Assembly: GCA_027077325.1 (NCBI GenBank)
Contig: JALTGF010000182.1
Coordinates: forward strand, 1 to 5,763
Length of the DNA stretch: 5,763 bases
Reading direction: 5' to 3'
Source of the DNA: an archaeon
GTDB lineage: Archaea; Undinarchaeota; Undinarchaeia; Undinarchaeales; JALTGF01
Within the stretch, counting starts at the first letter, position 1. Each line of letters opens with the position of its first letter. The notes under the pieces were generated by a model that was not told the DNA's origin, ran no database searches, and was given only the letters and a program-made list of their open reading frames with translations. Of the stretch, positions 1 to 4,562 are shown piece by piece. Position numbers and translations under genes: made by a program.

Positions 1-139
1 AAACAGCACGATATATGTTTGGCCCGGTAAAGCTTAGGGTATTTTCATCCATCCCGAAGAATTTTATAGAGATCAAGGCAATAAAGATGAGTACGATTAA
101 TAACACAATAAAGCCCCACAAATTTTTCTTTTTTACCAT
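1..139 (-). CDS. N-terminus of a predicted membrane-anchored or secreted protein (partial)
   Basis: The first 46 codons of a gene are visible; the rest lies beyond the left edge. It starts at ATG (137-139), reading MVKKKNLWGFIVLL, and continues as one uninterrupted hydrophobic stretch to about residue 28. It then turns polar (MDENTLSFTGPN). Three lysines at residues 3-5 followed by about 20 apolar residues fit a signal peptide or an N-terminal signal anchor with the remainder outside the cell. There is no clear AxA cleavage site, so an uncleaved anchor is more likely. An in-frame TGA lies four codons before the ATG with no other start between, which fixes the start. A TATA-like box sits about 26 bases upstream, consistent with a leaderless transcript. 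I do not recognise the family; too little is present to assign a function. Confidence 0.6.
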   Translation of the reverse strand, partial: MVKKKNLWGFIVLLIVLIFIALISIKFFGMDENTLSFTGPNIYRAV

Positions 140-156
140 ATGAAAAGATAATCACT

Positions 157-170
157 ATTAATATAAAAAG
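157..170 (-). promoter_or_regulatory. TATA-box-like promoter of the leftmost gene
   Basis: Read on the minus strand this is CTTTTTATATTAAT. It matches an archaeal box A, and its centre lies about 26 bases upstream of the ATG at 139. That places transcription start at or next to the start codon, so the mRNA would be leaderless. This is sequence plus spacing only; AT-rich DNA yields such boxes by chance. Confidence 0.4.
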
Positions 171-184
171 TTTAACCACAGTTG

Positions 185-220
185 CAAACAGAATAAGAAG
201 GAGTGCGCCAGCCGGGACTC
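185..220 (-). repeat. 36-bp direct repeat, left copy, carrying a tRNA-Gly 3'-end fragment
   Basis: This stretch is identical over 36 bases to 307-342, at an offset of 122 bases; the flanking bases 184/306 and 221/343 differ. Positions 204-220 reproduce the last 17 bases of the tRNA-Gly gene: discriminator, acceptor 3' strand, T-stem 3' strand and part of the T-loop. Positions 185-203 reproduce its downstream flank. The rest of the tRNA is missing, so it is a non-functional fragment. A repeat made of a tRNA 3' end plus flank is what tRNA-targeting integrases leave at attachment sites. With only 86 bases between the copies, however, a collapsed element or a local duplication is also possible. 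Confidence 0.85.
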
Positions 221-223
221 TCA

Positions 224-273
224 CGGCTGTGGCCAGCCGGCATCCATCCTGCACTCGCTTCGCGAGGCAGGAT
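224..273. repeat. two adjacent strong hairpins between the direct repeats
   Basis: Hairpin 1 (224-239) pairs cggctg with cagccg around a four-base loop. Hairpin 2 (246-273) pairs atcctgc with gcaggat and, inside that, ctcgc with gcgag around the loop ttc; one unpaired base at 253 interrupts an otherwise perfect 12-bp stem. The stretch is GC-rich, unlike the AT-rich DNA around it. No T-run follows on either strand, so it is not a typical terminator. It resembles the paired palindromes of REP/MITE-like dispersed elements, or could be a structured RNA segment downstream of the tRNA. The hairpins are seen; the nature of the element is inference. An AT palindrome (280-294, arms aatattt/aaatatt) follows. 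Confidence 0.55.
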
Positions 274-306
274 TTGATTAATATTTGAAATATTTGCAGA
301 TAAACA

Positions 307-342
307 CAAACAGAATAAGAAGGAGTGCGCCAGCCGGGACTC
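307..342 (-). repeat. 36-bp direct repeat, right copy (native tRNA 3' end plus flank)
   Basis: This copy coincides with the intact tRNA-Gly gene: 326-342 are its last 17 bases and 307-325 are the sequence just downstream of it. It is identical to 185-220. Because the right copy is part of a complete tRNA, it is taken as the original and the left copy as the duplicate. Confidence 0.85.
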
Positions 343-523
343 GAACCCGGGTCGCAGCCTGTTTGCAACCCCCTTCCCAAATTTATATTGCCGAGCCCAC
401 TTGTAGGCAAAGCTCTGCGATTTTGCTTTTTCACAAAATCGCATTTTTCCGTCAACGCTTTTGCGCAAGCGAGCGGAAAAGGGTTGTGGCAAGGCTGTAT
501 CATAGCCGCTAGACCACCAGCGC
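326..523 (-). tRNA. tRNA-Gly (anticodon GCC), interrupted by an intron
   Basis: This gene encodes the glycine tRNA that reads GGC/GGU codons. Exon 1 is 523-487 and exon 2 is 360-326, 72 bases when joined. The acceptor stem GCGCTGG/CTGGCGC forms 7 pairs including two G-U, with discriminator A at 326. The D-arm begins GTCTAGCGG. The anticodon stem is CAGCC/GGCTG, and the mature anticodon loop TTGCCAA has GCC at 490-488. The variable loop has four bases, and the T-arm is CCGGG-TTCGAGT-CCCGG with the invariant TTC and A58. CCA is not encoded. The intron lies between nucleotides 37 and 38, the canonical archaeal site. A TATA-like box lies about 28 bases upstream. The 3' end is partly duplicated at 204-220. 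No stem or invariant base appears damaged, so the gene should be functional after splicing. Confidence 0.93.
361..486 (-). other. 126-base tRNA intron with bulge-helix-bulge splice sites
   Basis: Reading the pre-tRNA 5' to 3', the splice-site fold is complete. The anticodon stem CAGCC/GGCTG is outermost. Next is a four-pair helix between TTGC (492-489) and GCAA (366-363). It is flanked by three-base bulges CAC (488-486) and ACA (362-360), with an inner helix AACCC (485-481)/GGGTT (371-367). Cutting each bulge after its second base gives exactly the exon ends of a good tRNA. This is the substrate of the archaeal tRNA splicing endonuclease. The intron is larger than most tRNA introns and internally structured: a 10-bp hairpin with an 8-base loop (416-443), and a two-part hairpin (445-451 with 474-480, inner 456-460 with 467-471). 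I see no box C/D motifs and no homing-endonuclease ORF. Confidence 0.9.
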
Positions 524-545
524 AATCATTTGAATATTAGAGTGG

Positions 546-556
546 ATTTATATAAT
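546..556 (-). promoter_or_regulatory. TATA-like box of the tRNA-Gly gene
   Basis: The minus strand reads ATTATATAAAT, centred about 28 bases upstream of the first tRNA base at 523. That is the spacing expected for an archaeal promoter starting at or just before the tRNA 5' end. The box lies in the 94-base gap (524-617) between the tRNA and the large surface-protein gene. Apart from AT-rich sequence I see nothing else there, and no clear poly-T terminator for the upstream gene. Confidence 0.5.
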
Positions 557-617
557 ATTTTTAATTTATTAAAGTATTTATTTTCTATATGGAAAATAAT
601 TAATCCCCTAAGAATGA

Positions 618-3600
618 TTATATGTTTTTAATTATAATTTTCTGTAAATCGGAAGCATCCATATAAGGAGTCCCTTGATAAGTTTTAATAGCTCCTCGCG
701 CCCTGATTAAATCGCCAACTTCTAGAGTAGAGTAGTATGGATACCTAACATGCAATTTTCCAGTATCGTCTTGGATAAGGAACACCTTTCCTTTCTTTGT
801 GTCAGTAATTGACTTTACAACACCCTCAATTCGTGCACCTTCAAAAAATCTGTCTGGATACTGCTTTATCTCTTGGATTGGTATTACTCTCAAAAACTTA
901 AACCAAACAAGCAACCCGCCAGCAATTGAGATACCAACAATTAGGATTATCGCACCCAGTTTGCCGAGGGACAGTCCTGTGAAGCCGCCAGTGGTTGTTA
1001 GGTCAAGTATCCCCGCATTAACTTCAGAGATAAGTGAGTTTGCATTTGCAATTAAATCTTTTGCAGAAGAATAATCCCCAACTGCTAACTTTGCCTCAGC
1101 ATCAGAAATGGTTTTATTGAGCGTATTTAATTTGTCTAAAAGCGCAGTAACATTTTTCCCGTGCCTTTTAAGTTTTTCAAGTTCAGTTGAAAGTGCCGTG
1201 AGATTTTTCTTCAGAGTTGAAACATTCTCACTTAGTTCTGAAACAGATTTATTTGTCCATACTTGAGTGATTGTTAGGTTCATATTTTTCTCAGCAATTG
1301 CAAGCCCATTTTTGTCAGTTACTTTCCAAGTTCCAGCATACATCTTTGCACTGGCCGTGTCCGGAATTGTAAACTTGATGTTATAGGTAACTGCCTCATT
1401 TGGATCAAGATCCTCGGTTTTAGCACCAGTTCCTGAAACATTTACAGAGTACCAAGAGCTATTAATACCAACTAAGGTTAATCCAACATCCTCTAAAGCA
1501 GCTGCACCAGAATTTTTTGCAACTAATTGTGTGGTCTTAGTTTCCCCCTGTGCAACAGTAACTTTTTGGTCATAGGCAGTTATTATTAGCCCGTAATCTC
1601 CCGCAGCAGCCCCGCCACTGCCTCCTGAAGATGAAGAGCTACCACCACCAGATCCGGCAACTGTCAATGTTGCAGTTTTTGTCCCATTACTACCATATGA
1701 GTCATTTATCCAGAGCGTTATTGTATAGGTAGTGGTTGAATTTGGGGAAGGCGCTGTTTTGTCTTTTGTGAAAATACCATCAGTTGAATTTGACCAGATT
1801 GCACTGCCATGAATTGGATTGCCATGATCACTTGTGAAGTAAACTGTGCCTTTAAGAGGGGCATTGTTATAAGCATAAACGGCTTTACCACGTATCCTAA
1901 AGTCAGTTCCACCATTTAAACCAGTTGCATTTAAAAGATTTCCTGCAAATAAGCCAGTAACATTTATTTTAGGTCTTACACCAAAGTTTTGATTTACTTC
2001 TTCCCCATTGTAAATAGTTAAATTATTTACACTTGAATTTGTTTCAAACGCATTGTGCTTTACAAGTACTGTATAAGTCCCAGCAGGCAAATTAATTGAG
2101 TAAAATCCAGTCCCGTTTGTTGCAACTGTATAATTTGCAGAGCTTGAATTAAAGGAAACAATGGCGTTAGATATGTTGTATCCAGTTGCATTTCCAGTTC
2201 CAGTTACATTCCCAAACACAGTTCCGTAATTTGCAGCCCCAGAAATTGCGGCAACTGCCATTGCAGTTGTTAAGTTATTTGCAGGCGAGTTTCCCCATCC
2301 GCCTTTTGTCGTGTCACGCTTAAGCATTACCCAATTTAATGCCCTTTGAATTGAACCAGGATATTGGTCATAAGTTGTTGAGAAATTTCCATCATCAGCA
2401 TCAACAGTCCATGTAGTTCCTGCATTATCTTCTGACAGGGCAATTATTGATATAAAGGTATCATTTAAGGAAGAGATGCTTCCAAAATTGCCTTTAATGC
2501 GCTGATTATTCCTCAACCAAATTCTTGCATTTGTCCTGTTTTGGCTTGTATTAGAAGCAGCAGTTAATGCCATTAATCCCCAGGCAGTCCATTCAGTATT
2601 GTTCCCCCACGAACCTTTTCCCGAGGTGCTATTTGTCTGGTTTCGCATCATCCAATCAAGTGCCCAAGTTACATTTGCATTTGAGGTATTGACGCCTGTT
2701 TTGTAAATTGCTGTTAGCATAATGGCCGTCTTTGGCATTGACTTTGACTCGTTTACATGTGCAACTAGATAGTTTGCGGCTTTGTGCAGATCTGCTGGAG
2801 CGGTTGAATTTGTATAGCCAAGTTCTGAATGTGCAATTAAAACCAGCGAGGTTGCAACATAGTTTCCAAAATTTGCATCAGTCCATATGCCATTTGCATC
2901 AGTTGTATTACTAAATAGATGTAAGGTGTTGTTAATCCTTGTAAAGTTTGAACCATAGGTATAATTTAGGGCCCAGAGAGCCCAGGCAGTTGTGTAATTT
3001 GAATCATTCCAAGAGCCCCTTGATGCCTGAGAATTTTCAAGAAAATCAGTTGCATTTTGTGTTATATTTGCCCAGTTCAAGGCAGCCCCATTTATGGTCA
3101 CATTTAGGTATATATATGAAGCGTTCCAAGTGCCACGAGAGTTTGAAGCAGTTGAGTTTGCAGTAATCTTAAACTTGTAAGTTTTCCCAGGTAATGCCGT
3201 GCTTGGTGGCTCAATTCTCAGACCGAGATCAGCAGTATTGGACACAGAAAGATTGATACTTTTATCGTTGCCATTGTAATTAGTGTTATTTGAGAGGTAA
3301 CTGAAAGTCCACCCACTTGCATTGTCTGAAATTTTTATTGTATCCCAAGTATTTCCTGTGTTGTTTAGTATCAGATTAATTATTGAAAAGCCCCCAACAC
3401 TCATGTTTGGCCAAGTTGAGTTTGCAATGAAGGAAACTCTATGGACTGGATAGAACATTTGGGCTGTTATATTATTGCCAAGTATCTTATTAGAACTTAT
3501 GTTGAAATAAGTAAAATTGACGAAGTCATAACTTCCAGAGGATTTGTTAGTGCTTATATTATAAACATTGAAAGTTTTATTTGTAGAGGAATTTCTAATA

Positions 3601-4451
3601 TACTCAGTTAGGACTATTCGAGGGGTTATGCCGCTTGCATTTGTAGTTGAAGCAGCCCTTAGAGTTGTATTGTTACTATAAAACTTTACAGTTGCCCCAG
3701 ATACAGGCACAGAAGTTGTGCCGTTTGCTTTTACAAATGCTTGAATGTACCAGCTAACATTTAGAAGCGAATCGGGACCAATGTGCGAGGATACGTTCGT
3801 TTCATTAAATGTGCAGCCAAATAAAGTTAAGTTCCCGTTATTGGCAAGAAAAGTGTCATTTCCGCTGGCATTTATTGTCGAATTATAAAGTTTTATATTA
3901 GAATTATTTACTAACACACCAATAGTAGAGGTATTTATTGCTATATTGTTAAGCGTTGGTGTGCTGTTGATTATGTAAAGTCCATAGCCATTATTTGCAA
4001 TAATTGTCGTGTTTATAAGCTTAATGTTTGATGCCACATAAAACCCTTTTCCGACAGTAGTGTTATTTAAGTAGAGTATTCTGGAGTTATTTATTGTTCC
4101 CGCGCTTCCACTTAAAAAATTGAAGGTATAACCTGCAGTTGTGTTATTTGTCGTAAAATTAGTTAAGTATGCATTTAAAGTTCCACTGCTGTTGACAACA
4201 ATTGCATTTGGAGAGATTGTGTGGTTTAATTGCAATATAACATTTGAGAGCGTTAAGCTTCCACTATTGTTTATAATGAGATTGCCGTTAACAGAGATAG
4301 TCATATTGCTACAGGTAGTGATGTTATTTATCTGCCAGTTTCCTGGACCACTCGGTGGAAGAACGCCATTCGTGCATCCTGCATAAACTCCATGTATACT
4401 AATGACTAAAAAAGCAATAAGTACCAGTGTGCCTAAAATTTTCTTTGCCAT
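618..4451 (-). CDS. giant multi-domain surface glycoprotein with a secreted alpha/alpha toroid and a cytoplasmic OB-fold
   Basis: This is a 1277-residue type I membrane protein. In order: signal peptide 1-24 (basic, hydrophobic, then VYA before the cut); beta-helix-like repeats ~35-225, rich in NNS/NNT turns; an Ig-like domain ~231-335; a NEW3-like domain ~336-455; an alpha/alpha toroid ~456-740 with five G-[SIGN]-[WF] repeats at 479, 521, 613, 654 and 717, as in terpene-cyclase/prenyltransferase-like barrels; a carboxypeptidase-regulatory-like beta-sandwich ~743-825; an Ig-like domain to ~932; a Ser/Gly linker ~933-950; a second NEW3-like domain ~951-1063; a coiled coil ~1065-1150; a membrane helix ~1160-1187; and a cytoplasmic OB-fold-like domain 1188-1277. 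About 84 N-X-S/T sequons all precede the membrane helix. The only cysteines are 26, 47 and 213. An in-frame TAA directly before the ATG fixes the start. The domains are assigned by eye; a role in adhesion or envelope structure is inference. Confidence 0.9.
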   Translation of the reverse strand: MAKKILGTLVLIAFLVISIHGVYAGCTNGVLPPSGPGNWQINNITTCSNMTISVNGNLIINNSGSLTLSNVILQLNHTISPNAIVVNSSGTLNAYLTNFTTNNTTAGYTFNFLSGSAGTINNSRILYLNNTTVGKGFYVASNIKLINTTIIANNGYGLYIINSTPTLNNIAINTSTIGVLVNNSNIKLYNSTINASGNDTFLANNGNLTLFGCTFNETNVSSHIGPDSLLNVSWYIQAFVKANGTTSVPVSGATVKFYSNNTTLRAASTTNASGITPRIVLTEYIRNSSTNKTFNVYNISTNKSSGSYDFVNFTYFNISSNKILGNNITAQMFYPVHRVSFIANSTWPNMSVGGFSIINLILNNTGNTWDTIKISDNASGWTFSYLSNNTNYNGNDKSINLSVSNTADLGLRIEPPSTALPGKTYKFKITANSTASNSRGTWNASYIYLNVTINGAALNWANITQNATDFLENSQASRGSWNDSNYTTAWALWALNYTYGSNFTRINNTLHLFSNTTDANGIWTDANFGNYVATSLVLIAHSELGYTNSTAPADLHKAANYLVAHVNESKSMPKTAIMLTAIYKTGVNTSNANVTWALDWMMRNQTNSTSGKGSWGNNTEWTAWGLMALTAASNTSQNRTNARIWLRNNQRIKGNFGSISSLNDTFISIIALSEDNAGTTWTVDADDGNFSTTYDQYPGSIQRALNWVMLKRDTTKGGWGNSPANNLTTAMAVAAISGAANYGTVFGNVTGTGNATGYNISNAIVSFNSSSANYTVATNGTGFYSINLPAGTYTVLVKHNAFETNSSVNNLTIYNGEEVNQNFGVRPKINVTGLFAGNLLNATGLNGGTDFRIRGKAVYAYNNAPLKGTVYFTSDHGNPIHGSAIWSNSTDGIFTKDKTAPSPNSTTTYTITLWINDSYGSNGTKTATLTVAGSGGGSSSSSGGSGGAAAGDYGLIITAYDQKVTVAQGETKTTQLVAKNSGAAALEDVGLTLVGINSSWYSVNVSGTGAKTEDLDPNEAVTYNIKFTIPDTASAKMYAGTWKVTDKNGLAIAEKNMNLTITQVWTNKSVSELSENVSTLKKNLTALSTELEKLKRHGKNVTALLDKLNTLNKTISDAEAKLAVGDYSSAKDLIANANSLISEVNAGILDLTTTGGFTGLSLGKLGAIILIVGISIAGGLLVWFKFLRVIPIQEIKQYPDRFFEGARIEGVVKSITDTKKGKVFLIQDDTGKLHVRYPYYSTLEVGDLIRARGAIKTYQGTPYMDASDLQKIIIKNI

Positions 4452-4466
4452 TTAAACCCTTTGAAA
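4446..4466 (-). repeat. start-context repeat, copy at the start of the large gene
   Basis: The 21 bases covering the start of the large gene (minus strand TTTCAAAGGGTTTAAATGGC, plus one base) recur at 4519-4539 with three substitutions. In both copies a stop codon abuts an ATG-GCA start (TAA here, TGA in the other copy). The purine-rich AAAGGG, five bases before the ATG, is at best a weak ribosome-binding site. Confidence 0.5.
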
Positions 4467-4470
4467 TTTG

Positions 4471-4524
4471 TTAGTTTAAATGTATGGGAAAGCTGATTAA
4501 GTTTATGAAACTTCCCCATGCCAT
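4471..4524 (-). CDS. possible 17-codon upstream ORF (weak)
   Basis: An ATG at 4522-4524 opens a 17-codon frame reading MAWGSFINLISFPIHLN that ends in TAA at 4471. It lies in the gap before the large gene. In its favour: GAGGT lies three bases before the ATG, a TATA-like box lies about 30 bases upstream, and its start context resembles that of the large gene. Against it: it is very short, the same bases form a hairpin, and there is no comparison to test conservation. It could be a leader peptide, the relic of a duplicated start region, or chance. No function is proposed. Confidence 0.15.
   Translation of the reverse strand: MAWGSFINLISFPIHLN
4484..4519 (-). promoter_or_regulatory. hairpin in the leader of the large gene
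   Basis: The minus strand ATGGGGAAG (4519-4511) pairs with CTTTCCCAT (4492-4484) over nine pairs with one G-U, enclosing 18 bases. An alternative inner stem AAGTTT/AAACTT (4513-4508 with 4504-4499) shares three bases with the outer stem, so the two folds compete. It lies between the two surface-protein genes. It could act in the 5' leader of the large gene or mark the end of the upstream transcript. No T-run follows. The function is unknown. Confidence 0.35.
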
Positions 4525-4539
4525 TCAACCTCTTTGAAA
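4519..4539 (-). repeat. start-context repeat, upstream copy
   Basis: This is the second copy of the 21-base start-region repeat (18 of 21 identical to 4446-4466, offset 73). On the minus strand it reads TTTCAAAGAGGTTGAATGGC plus one base, and holds the ATG of the possible 17-codon ORF. Confidence 0.5.
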
Positions 4540-4548
4540 GGTAATTAA

Positions 4549-4562
4549 TTTATATTTAAATA
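4549..4562 (-). promoter_or_regulatory. TATA-like box between the two surface-protein genes
   Basis: The minus strand TTTAAATATAAATT overlaps the stop codon of the upstream gene (4556-4558). The expected start of transcription, about 26 bases on, is near 4525-4530. The transcript would carry a leader of about 75-80 bases before the large gene at 4451. A weaker box (minus strand ATTTAAAC, ~4474-4481) lies about 27 bases before that ATG and would give a leaderless mRNA instead. The large gene may therefore have its own promoter rather than depend on read-through. Confidence 0.3.

Larger units (their letters stand above)
181..369. repeat. 11-bp inverted repeat, arms 181-191 and 359-369
   Basis: The left arm reads gttgcaaacag and the right arm is its exact reverse complement, ctgtttgcaac. 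The right arm spans the 3' splice site of the tRNA intron. The left arm overlaps the left copy of the direct repeat by seven bases. In a transcript running past the tRNA, the left arm would be complementary to the splice-site strand. Confidence 0.5.

Noticed and set aside
246..273. Hairpin as an intrinsic transcription terminator of the tRNA
   Set aside because: No T-run follows on either strand, and archaeal termination usually relies on T-tracts rather than hairpins.
361..486. Box C/D guide RNA inside the tRNA intron
   Set aside because: I could not find a RTGATGA box paired with a CTGA box in the intron on the transcribed strand.
45..525. Four overlapping open frames (45-503 and 172-525 minus; 285-512 and 325-540 plus)
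   Set aside because: They run across the tRNA exons, its intron and the repeat region. None has a recognisable product, and the repeated peptide in them merely reflects the 36-bp direct repeat.
799..1074. Open frames opposite or within the large genes (for example 799-1074, 1718-1915, 2732-2914, 2948-3166, 4141-4386, 5445-5630)
   Set aside because: They are shadows of long, domain-rich coding frames and show no recognisable domain or start signal.
2391..2402. DADD (residues 684-687) as the DXDD acid motif of class II terpene cyclases
   Set aside because: It lies in a polar loop between toroid repeats, lacks the usual following context, and is in an extracellular protein. A loop or a metal-binding acidic turn is more likely.
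4374..4382. Lipobox at the end of the signal peptide (VYAGC, Cys26)
   Set aside because: The -3 residue is Tyr rather than Leu/Val/Ile, and Cys26 can instead pair with Cys47. Ordinary signal-peptidase cleavage after VYA fits better.
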